Assembly: GCA_903922325.1 (NCBI GenBank)
Contig: CAIXTG010000136.1
Location: 1-8,639, forward strand
Direction: 5' to 3'
DNA: 8,639 nucleotides
Source: an uncultured Actinomycetes bacterium
GTDB taxonomy: Bacteria; Actinomycetota; Actinomycetes; Nanopelagicales; Nanopelagicaceae
Position 1 is the stretch's first letter. Each line of letters opens with the position of its first letter. The translations under genes and the position numbers were made by a program. This document shows positions 1-6,589 of this stretch, in pieces. The notes below the pieces were generated by a model. The model did not search any database, had not been told where the DNA came from, and saw only the letters and a list, made by a program, of their open reading frames with translations.

Positions 1-99
1 ACCTGAACCCATTACTAAAGCGACATCGTGGGCGGGGACACCTGACCGCTTTGCGATTTCAGCAGCGGCAGATTCAGCGTTAATTAGCGGTTGGCTCAT
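1..99 (-). CDS. punA: Purine nucleoside phosphorylase, N-terminal 33 residues (cut by window edge)
   Basis: Phosphorolytic cleavage of purine nucleosides to free base and (deoxy)ribose 1-phosphate in cytosolic purine salvage. Only the first 33 codons are visible, from ATG at 99-97 and running off base 1 in frame. The segment HDVALVMGSG (residues 24-33) matches the start of the first strand and phosphate-binding glycine/serine loop of trimeric PNPs; the mycobacterial enzyme has a very similar HDVAVVLGSG stretch. The catalytic part lies outside the window, so the assignment rests on this short motif plus context. Its ATG overlaps the TGA of the upstream alpha-chain gene (ATGA, bases 96-99), so it is the last visible gene of the carboxylase operon and probably translationally coupled. 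A GAGG sits only one base before the ATG, too close to act as an ordinary ribosome site. In mycobacteria the gene is called deoD. Confidence 0.8.
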   Translation of the reverse strand, partial: MSQPLINAESAAAEIAKRSGVPAHDVALVMGSG

Positions 100-1814
100 G
101 CCTCAATAATGTCACAGAGCACGGTGCCACTCGCAACCGTCTCACCAATTACCGCGCTTAAATTAGAGATCACACCAGAGCGATGAGCCATTAGTGCCTG
201 CTCCATCTTCATGGCTTCTAGCACGATAACCAAATCACCTTTTTCAACGCTTTGGCCTTGGGTTACAGCAACTTTTACGACGGTGCCTTGCATCGGGCTA
301 GTCAAACCCACGCCAGCAGATCCGCCAGCGAGGGCATCTTTTGCACGGTGCCGTTTAACAACTGGTTCTGGTGCATGCACCAAAATTTCAAAACGCTTGC
401 CATTAATTTCTGCCACTAAATGATCAGCTGCAGCTTTCGTTTGTGCTTCCAGCGGCAAGATTTTGAATTCAGGAATCTCATTTTTAAATTCTTTTTCGAT
501 ATAGCTGGTGTAAACCTTGAAATCATCGGTGAAGGCTGGGTCTTGCAAAATCGCTTGGTGAAATGGAAGTGCGGTCGCCATACCTTCAATAGTAAATTCG
601 GCAATCGCGCGACGTGCACGAGTTATTGCTTGCTCGCGAGTTGCCCCAGTGACAATTAATTTAGCTAGCAATGAATCAAAGTTTCCGGTGATGGCATCGC
701 CAGTTCTAAAACCGGTATCAACTCTTACGCCAGGTCCAGTTGGTAATGACATTTTGGTGATGCGACCAGGGGCAGGCAAGAAAGAACGGCCTGGATCTTC
801 ACCATTGATTCTAAATTCAATCGAATGGCCACGGATTACTGGATCGGTGAACCCAAGTTCTTCGCCCATGGCGATGCGGAATTGCTCGCGAACTAAGTCG
901 ATGCCAGTTACTTCTTCACTTACCGGGTGCTCTACTTGCAAACGGGTGTTAACTTCTAGGAATGAGATTGTGCCATCGACGCCAATTAAGAATTCGCAAG
1001 TGCCGGCCCCGATGTATCCAGCTTCTTTCATGATGGCTTTAGATGAGCGATAAAGCTCTTCATTTTGCGCAGCTGTTAAGAATGGGGCAGGTGCTTCTTC
1101 GACTAGTTTTTGATGACGGCGTTGCAATGAACAGTCGCGGGTGCTAATTACTGCTGCGTTACCGAATTTATCCACTAATACTTGGGTTTCAACGTGACGT
1201 GGTTTATCTAAGTAACGCTCGACGAAGCATTCGCCACGACCAAAGCCAGCAATAGCTTCGCGTACTGCTGATGCAAAAGCTTCTGGAATTTCTTCCATTG
1301 TGAAAGCAATCTTCAGTCCACGACCGCCACCACCATGGGCCGCCTTAATTGCAACAGGCAGACCATGTTCTTTAGCAAAAGCAATGATTTGATCATGGTT
1401 ATCAACTGGGTCAGCAGTTCCGGCCACCAGCGGCGCTCCCGCTTTGGCAGCAATTTTACGAGCTGAAACTTTATCGCCAAGGGCTTTAATCGCTGCAGGT
1501 GGAGGACCGATCCAAATCAAACCTGCATCAATCACAGCTTGCGCAAAGTCTGCATTCTCGGAAAGGAAACCGTAACCAGGATGAACCGCATCGGCGCCAG
1601 ATTTTTTAGCGATCGCAATTAACTTCTCAATATTTAAATAGGTCTGAGTCGCCGTTGTGCCACTTAAGGAATATGCCGAATCTGCCATTTGGGCATGCAT
1701 TGAATCACGATCAGTTTCAGAGTAAACCGCAACGCTTTCAATGCCATGATCAGAACAGGCGCGAATTACGCGAACTGCAATTTCGCCACGGTTAGCAATC
1801 AGAACACGTTTCAT
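96..1814 (-). CDS. accA: Acyl-CoA carboxylase alpha chain: biotin carboxylase fused to biotin carboxyl carrier protein
   Basis: A 572-residue protein that carboxylates its own biotin using ATP and bicarbonate and presents carboxybiotin to a carboxyltransferase partner. The biotin carboxylase domain covers about residues 1-445: N-terminal MKRVLIANRGEIAVR, the ATP-grasp glycine loop HGGGGRGLKI (160-169), HVETQ (207-211), and EVNTRLQVEHP (287-297) with the Glu, Asn and Arg of the active site. A linker of about 57 residues leads to the biotinyl domain (about 503-572), whose EAMKM motif (533-537) places biotin on Lys536, 36 residues from the C-terminus as is usual. The length is close to actinobacterial AccA-type chains (about 600) and shorter than mitochondrial-type PCC alpha because a full BT domain is absent. 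The start is backed by AAAGGAG five bases upstream. It overlaps maf upstream and the nucleoside phosphorylase downstream by ATGA. The cognate carboxyltransferase and epsilon subunit are in the same operon; it may also serve other carboxyltransferases elsewhere. Confidence 0.97.
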   Translation of the reverse strand: MKRVLIANRGEIAVRVIRACSDHGIESVAVYSETDRDSMHAQMADSAYSLSGTTATQTYLNIEKLIAIAKKSGADAVHPGYGFLSENADFAQAVIDAGLIWIGPPPAAIKALGDKVSARKIAAKAGAPLVAGTADPVDNHDQIIAFAKEHGLPVAIKAAHGGGGRGLKIAFTMEEIPEAFASAVREAIAGFGRGECFVERYLDKPRHVETQVLVDKFGNAAVISTRDCSLQRRHQKLVEEAPAPFLTAAQNEELYRSSKAIMKEAGYIGAGTCEFLIGVDGTISFLEVNTRLQVEHPVSEEVTGIDLVREQFRIAMGEELGFTDPVIRGHSIEFRINGEDPGRSFLPAPGRITKMSLPTGPGVRVDTGFRTGDAITGNFDSLLAKLIVTGATREQAITRARRAIAEFTIEGMATALPFHQAILQDPAFTDDFKVYTSYIEKEFKNEIPEFKILPLEAQTKAAADHLVAEINGKRFEILVHAPEPVVKRHRAKDALAGGSAGVGLTSPMQGTVVKVAVTQGQSVEKGDLVIVLEAMKMEQALMAHRSGVISNLSAVIGETVASGTVLCDIIEA

Positions 1815-2413
1815 CCGAGCTCCTTTACTTGCGGCCAGGTATATCCAAGTTCAGTCATTGCGGCTCGCAGGAAAGGCATTGAGATACCAACTACGTTGGT
1901 GTAATCGCCTTCGATGCTTGGAATAAAAGGTGAACTGAAACCATCGAGAGTAAATCCACCTGCAACATGTAATGGCTCACCAGTTGAAACATAATCTGCA
2001 ATTTCTAGATCGGTCATGTCCGAAAAAGTTACTTTAGTAGTTACTCGATCTGAAATCTCGCGGTCTTTGCTGGTATCAATAATGCAGTGACCAGTGTGCA
2101 ATAAGCCAGAATTACCTCGCACCCGACTTGCTCGTTCGGTCGCTACATCTGGTGTGCCTGGCTTTCCAAGTGAAACTCCATCGAATTCAAAAGTTGAATC
2201 ACAAGCAATAATTACCGCATCGCCTATGATTTGTTCGCGAACTGTATGAGCTTTTGTAATCGCCAGCGCAATCACCATATCGGCGGGTGACATCGCGTTG
2301 AAAAAATCAGTTTCCTCATCGACATGGCTAACTATGATCTCTGGTTTCAAGCCAGCCGACTCTAGTAGTCGTCTGCGTGAAGTAGATGCTGAAGCTAAAA
2401 TCAATCTAGTCAT
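1811..2413 (-). CDS. maf: Maf-family nucleoside triphosphate pyrophosphatase
   Basis: A 200-residue cytosolic house-cleaning enzyme of the Maf/HAM1 fold; family members hydrolyse non-canonical or selected canonical nucleoside triphosphates to the monophosphate and pyrophosphate. Visible family features are the N-terminal LILASASTSRRRLL (residues 4-17), the acidic ACDSTFEFDG segment (70-79), LGKP (82-85), the HTGH turn (106-109), and the C-terminal run from YVSTGEPLHVAGGF (141-154) to IEGDYTNVVGISMP (167-180). The length is typical. The actinobacterial sub-type, with CDS and GEPLHVAG in place of the E. coli motifs, makes the exact substrate (dTTP/UTP type versus m7GTP type) uncertain. The gene lies between the epsilon and alpha carboxylase genes: one base after the epsilon stop (TAAGATG) and overlapping the alpha start by ATGA. 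The same placement occurs in mycobacteria, where additional genes (sseA, Rv3284) intervene before the alpha chain. Confidence 0.93.
   Translation of the reverse strand: MTRLILASASTSRRRLLESAGLKPEIIVSHVDEETDFFNAMSPADMVIALAITKAHTVREQIIGDAVIIACDSTFEFDGVSLGKPGTPDVATERASRVRGNSGLLHTGHCIIDTSKDREISDRVTTKVTFSDMTDLEIADYVSTGEPLHVAGGFTLDGFSSPFIPSIEGDYTNVVGISMPFLRAAMTELGYTWPQVKELG
1820..1826 (-). promoter_or_regulatory. Strong ribosome binding site for the alpha-chain gene
   Basis: AAAGGAG read on the minus strand, five bases before the ATG at 1814, lying inside the 3' end of maf. It is the best Shine-Dalgarno match in this operon; the epsilon and nucleoside phosphorylase starts have none at usable spacing. 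It supports the 1814 start and suggests the alpha chain is initiated independently as well as by coupling. Confidence 0.75.
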
Positions 2414-2414
2414 C

Positions 2415-2612
2415 TTAGAAATTACGCCCTGACCCGAACTTAACTGTGTGAGGTAGTTGTGTGCGCATCAAAGGCATCGCCCAAACACTTCGTTTAACTA
2501 CTGGTTTTAGCTCTTCGCGTTTGTGATTGGCTAAAGCTATTTCAATTGCGGCTAGTTCATCTGCCGAAGGGTTGCCGGCGATAACGCTAAATGTGGTTTT
2601 CGGGGTAGTCAT
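2415..2612 (-). CDS. accE: Acyl-CoA carboxylase epsilon subunit
   Basis: A 65-residue protein of the actinobacterial acyl-CoA carboxylase epsilon family, which binds the carboxyltransferase and raises activity of the alpha/beta complex. The diagnostic N-terminal pattern is present: FSVIAGNP followed by SADELAAIEIAL (residues 8-27), a short strand and an amphipathic helix. A SVWAMP segment (42-47) and a Gly-rich, aromatic-ended tail (GSGRNF, 60-65) follow; many family members end in Trp where this one has Phe. Length is within the usual range for this very small family. It starts one base inside the beta-chain stop (TAATG) with no recognisable Shine-Dalgarno sequence, so translation probably depends on termination-reinitiation from the beta chain, consistent with partner stoichiometry. 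Identification rests on the motif together with its position immediately after the beta chain. Confidence 0.9.
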   Translation of the reverse strand: MTTPKTTFSVIAGNPSADELAAIEIALANHKREELKPVVKRSVWAMPLMRTQLPHTVKFGSGRNF

Positions 2613-4183
2613 TAAAGTGGAATGTTTCCGTGCTTACGCGGTGGTAGCGCATCGCGCTTAGTCTTGAGTGAGCGGAACGCCTTAGTGATGTATTCGCGAG
2701 TTTGGCTTGGTTCGATAACAGCATCGATATATCCACGTTCAGCGGCTAAGTAAGGATTAGCTAAAGTTTCGTTGTACTCAGTAATTAGCTCAGTTCGCTT
2801 GCTTTCTGGATCTGCCGCATTCTTTAGCTCACTGCGGTAGAGAATATTTACCGCACCTTGAGCACCCATAACTGCAATTTCGGCACTTGGCCAAGCTAAG
2901 TTGATATCAGCACCAATGTATTTTGAGCCCATCACAATGAATGCGCCACCGTATGCTTTACGCGTAATCAAAGTAACTAGTGGCACCGAAGCCTCAGCGT
3001 AGGCATAAAGCAATTTAGCGCCGCGTCGAATAATGCCATCCCACTCTTGTTCAGTTCCGGGCAAGAAACCAGGCACATCAACCAAGGTAAGAATTGGAAT
3101 ATTAAATGCATCGCAGAAACGCAAGAAACGCGCAGCTTTCTCGCTGGAATTGATATCTAACGTGCCAGCTAATTGCTGCGGTTGATTAGCAATAATTCCA
3201 ACTGACTCACCTTCAATGCGGCCAAAGCCAACCACGATGTTCGGTGCATATAAAGAATGGACCTCTAAAAATTCACCTTCATCAAGGAGTGCCTGAATCA
3301 AAACCTTCATGTCGTAAGGTTGATTAGGACTATCTGGTATCAAAGTATCTAGTGCGTTGTCCGTTAACTTCTTTTCTAAACTTTCAGTTGCGGGCAAATG
3401 TGGCGCACCATCCATATTATTACTTGGTAAATACGAAAGTAGCGCTTTGACGTAATCGATCGCATCGTCTTCATTCTGAGCTAAGTAATGCGAGTTACCA
3501 GTTTTGGTGTTGTGTGTATGAGCACCACCAAGTTCTTCCATGCCAACTTCTTCGCCCGTTACCGTCTTAATAACATCTGGCCCGGTAATAAACATATGTG
3601 AAGTCTCATTAACCATCACCGTGAAATCTGTTAGCGCTGGTGAATAAGCAGCTCCACCGGCGCAGGGGCCAAGAATTAATGAAATCTGCGGAATTACCCC
3701 AGAAGAGCGGGTATTTAATCTGAAGATGCGACCGTAACCACTGAGAGCCGACACTCCTTCTTGAATACGAGCGCCACCAGAATCACTAATTCCGATTATG
3801 GGCATGCCATTCTTAAGAGCGTATTCCATGATCTTGACGATTTTCTCGGCCATAACTTCGCCGAGACTTCCACCCATAACTGTGAAATCTTGAGAGAAAA
3901 GAGCAATATTGCGACCATCAATTGTGGCGATACCAATGATTACGCCATCTCCGTATGGACGATTCTTTTCCATGCCGAAATTCACAGAACGGTGGCGAGC
4001 AAATTCATCGAACTCAGTAAATGAACCAGCATCAACAAGTTTTTCAACGCGCTCGCGCGCAGTCATCTTTCCTTTGGCATGTTGCTTGTCAATCGCACTT
4101 GCAGAACCAGCATGGACAGCTTCATTAAGGCGATTGCGGAGATCTTCAATTTTTCCGGCAGTAGTATGCAGATCTGGCTTCAT
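2612..4183 (-). CDS. pccB: Acyl-CoA (propionyl/acetyl-CoA) carboxylase carboxyltransferase beta chain
   Basis: A 523-residue carboxyltransferase of the PccB/AccD5 family, transferring the carboxyl group from carboxybiotin to an acyl-CoA to give methylmalonyl- or malonyl-CoA. Two crotonase-fold halves are evident. The N-half has DSGGARIQEGV (134-144), GPCAGGAAYSPAL (172-184) and FITGPDVIKTVTGEEV (198-213). The C-half has DVPGFLPGTEQE (369-380), RKAYGGAFIVMGSKYIGAD (408-426) and AVMGAQGAVNILYR (437-450). The ending KHGNIPL is also typical. The length is normal. The residue after GGAF is Ile416; by length alignment from memory this is the position that is Asp in Streptomyces coelicolor PccB (422) and mycobacterial AccD5 (437), and Ile in the acetyl-accepting S. 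coelicolor AccB (420). The propionyl-only label is therefore doubtful. It is the first gene of a five-gene operon, 30 bases from divergent birA. No well-spaced Shine-Dalgarno site precedes the ATG; it may be leaderless. Confidence 0.96.
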   Translation of the reverse strand: MKPDLHTTAGKIEDLRNRLNEAVHAGSASAIDKQHAKGKMTARERVEKLVDAGSFTEFDEFARHRSVNFGMEKNRPYGDGVIIGIATIDGRNIALFSQDFTVMGGSLGEVMAEKIVKIMEYALKNGMPIIGISDSGGARIQEGVSALSGYGRIFRLNTRSSGVIPQISLILGPCAGGAAYSPALTDFTVMVNETSHMFITGPDVIKTVTGEEVGMEELGGAHTHNTKTGNSHYLAQNEDDAIDYVKALLSYLPSNNMDGAPHLPATESLEKKLTDNALDTLIPDSPNQPYDMKVLIQALLDEGEFLEVHSLYAPNIVVGFGRIEGESVGIIANQPQQLAGTLDINSSEKAARFLRFCDAFNIPILTLVDVPGFLPGTEQEWDGIIRRGAKLLYAYAEASVPLVTLITRKAYGGAFIVMGSKYIGADINLAWPSAEIAVMGAQGAVNILYRSELKNAADPESKRTELITEYNETLANPYLAAERGYIDAVIEPSQTREYITKAFRSLKTKRDALPPRKHGNIPL

Positions 4184-4213
4184 GCCCCTACGGTACTAGT
4201 TATGGAGGTCGAA
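4184..4213. promoter_or_regulatory. Divergent promoter region between carboxylase operon and birA-purK-purE
   Basis: Thirty bases separate the two outward-facing start codons. At 4189-4195 lies TACGGTA, an odd palindrome (TAC-N-GTA) that reads TACGGT on the plus strand and TACCGT on the minus strand; both fit the TAnnnT form of an actinobacterial -10 element. On the minus strand the hexamer (4195-4190) ends seven bases before the A of the carboxyltransferase ATG, the spacing expected if transcription begins at the start codon. An ACTAGT palindrome overlaps at 4195-4200. I see no convincing -35 hexamer on either strand. A second plus-strand candidate for birA is TAGTAT at 4162-4167, inside the beta-chain coding region. 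That promoters serve this gap follows from the layout; the exact elements are inference. Confidence 0.4.
4204..4208 (+). promoter_or_regulatory. Ribosome binding site deciding the birA start
   Basis: GGAGG lies five bases before the ATG at 4214. It is the strongest Shine-Dalgarno match near any of the in-frame ATG codons (4079, 4202, 4214, 4244). It supports the 4214 start over longer readings that would run back across the divergent gap into the carboxyltransferase gene. Confidence 0.8.
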
Positions 4214-4966
4214 ATGGTTCGAGAAGCACTAAATGAGAGTGCGATGAACGCAACATTGCGCGGCAGTTACTGGCGGGTAAGTGTTTTTCAAAGCGTTACA
4301 TCCACTCAAACCGAACTTATCGGAAAAAATAATCTGCAACACGGCGATGTCTATGTAACAGAATTTCAAAGCGCCGGCCGGGGCAGATTAGATCGCACTT
4401 TCGAAGCAACGGAATCCAGTTCACTTCTTTTTTCACTTTACCTAGAACCGAAGCGAAGTAAATTGGAGTGGAGTGCAATCCCATTACTAGCTGGATTGAG
4501 TTTAGTAAATGCACTAAAACAATTAGATGAAAAAGTGATAACTAATTTGAAGTGGCCCAACGATTTATTGATTGGAGATAAAAAAGTTGCTGGAATTCTG
4601 GTGGAAGCTAGAGATAAGGGAGTTGTAGTTGGAATTGGTCTAAATGTAGATATGAGTAAATCAGACTTACCTGTACCAACTGCTACTTCTTTAGCGCTAG
4701 AAAATTTTGCAGAACTAAATCGCAACTTAATTTTGCCTGAGATTTTAAAGAACTTCGCACTAACCATTGGTCTCTGGGAGAGTGGGTCCAGTATTGCAAT
4801 CGAGCAATATCGCCAAGTTAGTTCGACCCTGGGCAAAGAGGTTGAAGTTCATTTGCCTTCGGGTGAAATCCTTAATTCTCGCGCGATGGGAATCAACGAG
4901 ATGGGCGAGCTGCAGTTGGCCAGTGGCGCTCGAGTTAACGTAGGCGATGTGATTCACCTACGATAG
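4214..4966 (+). CDS. birA: Biotin protein ligase, class I (no DNA-binding domain)
   Basis: A 250-residue cytosolic enzyme that forms biotinyl-AMP and transfers biotin to a lysine of carrier domains; the evident target is Lys536 of the alpha chain encoded in this window. Catalytic-domain motifs: SVTSTQTEL (27-35), the nucleotide/biotin loop EFQSAGRGRLDR (50-61), LKWPNDLLIGDKKVAGILVEA (112-132) with the expected catalytic Lys124, and VVGIGLNVDM (138-147). The C-terminal small beta domain runs from about 205 to 250. The catalytic domain begins within the first 20 or so residues, leaving no room for the winged-helix domain of E. coli BirA, so it should not act as a biotin-operon repressor. I chose ATG 4214 for its GGAGG site; upstream in-frame codons overlap the divergent gene and encode nothing family-like. 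It is divergent from the carboxylase operon and four bases ahead of purK. Confidence 0.95.
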   Translation: MVREALNESAMNATLRGSYWRVSVFQSVTSTQTELIGKNNLQHGDVYVTEFQSAGRGRLDRTFEATESSSLLFSLYLEPKRSKLEWSAIPLLAGLSLVNALKQLDEKVITNLKWPNDLLIGDKKVAGILVEARDKGVVVGIGLNVDMSKSDLPVPTATSLALENFAELNRNLILPEILKNFALTIGLWESGSSIAIEQYRQVSSTLGKEVEVHLPSGEILNSRAMGINEMGELQLASGARVNVGDVIHLR

Positions 4967-4970
4967 GCAA

Positions 4971-6083
4971 GTGAAATCGCCCTTTCCTCGCGTCGGCATA
5001 ATTGGCGCCGGTCAACTTGGCCGAATGAGTGCCGCGCCTGCTGCAGCGCTAGGGGTCGATTTAATTTTATTGGCGCAATCTGCAACTGATTCTGGCGCGC
5101 AAGTCGCTGAATTCGAAGTTGGCGATTACCGCGATTCAATGCAAGTTCGTGAGTTCGCTAAGAAATGTGACTTACTTACTTTTGAGCATGAACTTATTCC
5201 GATTTCGATAGTTAGGGCGCTCGAAAGCGAGGGCGTAAAGTTTTATCCAACTTCAGAAAGTTTTATTTATTCGCAAGATAAAGCAGCGATGCGAGAAAAG
5301 TTAACCAATTATCTAGCGCCAAAATGGCAAGTAGTTACCAAAGCCAGTGAAATTTTAGAATTTCCAGCTATCGCTAAGTCAATTTCTGGTGGTTACGATG
5401 GTCGCGGCGTCTGGAAAGTTAATTCCGAAAGTGAACTTGCTGCGATCTTGTTAGAAAATCCCAAGTTACTGGTTGAAGAGTTAATCGATTTTGATTTTGA
5501 AATTTCCGTGATGGTGGCGCGTTCACCACACGGTCAGGCTGCAACTTGGGCGCCTACTCAAACCGTGCAAAGTGATGGCATCTGTACCATGACCATCGCA
5601 CCAGCTCCTGATTTATCTGAAGAACTTGGCCAGCAAGCACAACAAACGGCGCTAAGTATCGCGGCCGAAATTAAATTAGTTGGGGTCATGGCAGTTGAAA
5701 TGTTTGTTAAAGGTAATCAATTATTTATTAATGAGTTAGCTATGCGCCCGCACAACTCTGGTCACTGGACAATTGATGGGTCAGTCACTAGTCAGTTTGA
5801 GCAACATTTGCGCGCGATTCTAGATTTACCATTGGGTGATACCTCGCTGACTTCGAAGTACGCTGTCATGGGAAATGTATTAGGTGGCGATAAGCAAGAT
5901 ATGTACCGGCCTTATCTGCATCTACTTGCTCGCACGCCAAAGTTAAAAATTCATCAATATCGCAAGGAAGTTAAGCCTGGGCGCAAGATTGGGCATGTGA
6001 CTTTGCTTGGCGAAAACCTCGTAGAATTAACTACTGAAGTTCAACATGCGATCGACTATATGAGCGGAGTAATCGATGAGTGA
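4971..6083 (+). CDS. purK: N5-carboxyaminoimidazole ribonucleotide synthase (ATP-grasp)
   Basis: Converts aminoimidazole ribonucleotide, ATP and bicarbonate to N5-CAIR in de novo purine synthesis; its product feeds PurE. The 370-residue protein has the family order: N-terminal preATP-grasp strand GIIGAGQLGRM (9-19), TFEHE (70-74), QDKAAMREKL (102-111) leading into the central domain, the ATP loop SGGYDGRGV (139-147), VEELIDFDFEISV (168-180), and the signature NELAMRPHNSGHWT (254-267) followed by SQFEQHLRAIL (274-284). The length is typical. The start is GTG at 4971, seven residues before the first family-conserved strand; only a weak AGG precedes it, four bases after the birA stop, so it is likely read through from birA. 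It overlaps purE by eight bases. Enzyme identity is clear; only the start codon is a mild uncertainty. Confidence 0.97.
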   Translation: MKSPFPRVGIIGAGQLGRMSAAPAAALGVDLILLAQSATDSGAQVAEFEVGDYRDSMQVREFAKKCDLLTFEHELIPISIVRALESEGVKFYPTSESFIYSQDKAAMREKLTNYLAPKWQVVTKASEILEFPAIAKSISGGYDGRGVWKVNSESELAAILLENPKLLVEELIDFDFEISVMVARSPHGQAATWAPTQTVQSDGICTMTIAPAPDLSEELGQQAQQTALSIAAEIKLVGVMAVEMFVKGNQLFINELAMRPHNSGHWTIDGSVTSQFEQHLRAILDLPLGDTSLTSKYAVMGNVLGGDKQDMYRPYLHLLARTPKLKIHQYRKEVKPGRKIGHVTLLGENLVELTTEVQHAIDYMSGVIDE

Positions 6084-6582
6084 TGTAGCAATCATCATGG
6101 GGTCAGATTCAGATTGGCCAGTCATGGAAGAAGCCGCTCTCATTCTCGACAAATTCGGCATTTCCTATTCAACTGCAGTTGTTTCCGCTCATCGCATGCC
6201 ACTTGAAATGGTTGCCTTTGCCCAAGGTGCCAAAACTGCCGGCACTAAGGTAATTATCGCCGGTGCTGGTGGAGCTGCACATTTACCAGGCATGGTGGCA
6301 TCACTTACTACCTTGCCTGTAATTGGCGTTCCAGTACCGCTAAAGACTTTAGATGGCATGGATTCACTTCTTTCAATTGTGCAGATGCCTGCCGGAATTC
6401 CTGTTGCAACTGTGGGAATTGGAAATGCGAAGAATGCTGGAATTTTGGCAGCACGTATATTAGGAATTAGCGATAAAAAGATTTCACAGCAAGTAGCCGA
6501 GCATCTGAAAGAGCTAGAAAATGAAGCTAAAGCGAAAGGCGCTAATTTAACTGCGCGCCGAAATCATAAAACTGGCTTCTAA
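6076..6582 (+). CDS. purE: N5-carboxyaminoimidazole ribonucleotide mutase (class I PurE)
   Basis: Catalyses movement of the carboxylate from N5 to C4 of the imidazole ring, completing the carboxylation begun by PurK. The 168-residue protein carries MGSDSDWPVME (8-18), SAHRMP (37-42), the glycine-rich active-site loop AGAGGAAHLPGM (62-73) with His69, and PVIGVPVPLKTLDGMDSLLSI (81-101). Methionine replaces the common Thr in the usual SAHRTP motif, a conservative-looking variant. Being paired with PurK supports class I (CAIR mutase) rather than class II, which works without PurK. The ATG overlaps the purK stop by eight bases and has CGGAG (6065-6069) six bases upstream, so translation is both coupled and independently primed. 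The C-terminal tail from about residue 140 is charged and lysine-rich. The gene ends seven bases from the stop of the convergent CoA-binding gene. Confidence 0.97.
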   Translation: MSDVAIIMGSDSDWPVMEEAALILDKFGISYSTAVVSAHRMPLEMVAFAQGAKTAGTKVIIAGAGGAAHLPGMVASLTTLPVIGVPVPLKTLDGMDSLLSIVQMPAGIPVATVGIGNAKNAGILAARILGISDKKISQQVAEHLKELENEAKAKGANLTARRNHKTGF

Positions 6583-6589
6583 CTAAACT

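Noticed and set aside
649..1053. A 134-codon plus-strand open frame opposite the alpha-chain gene
   Set aside because: It is the complementary strand of conserved biotin carboxylase sequence, with no family motif; a shadow frame.
4079..4213. A longer birA reading starting at ATG 4079
   Set aside because: The extra 45 residues cross the divergent gap and lie antisense to the carboxyltransferase N-terminus, look unlike any biotin ligase domain, and lack the GGAGG that precedes ATG 4214.
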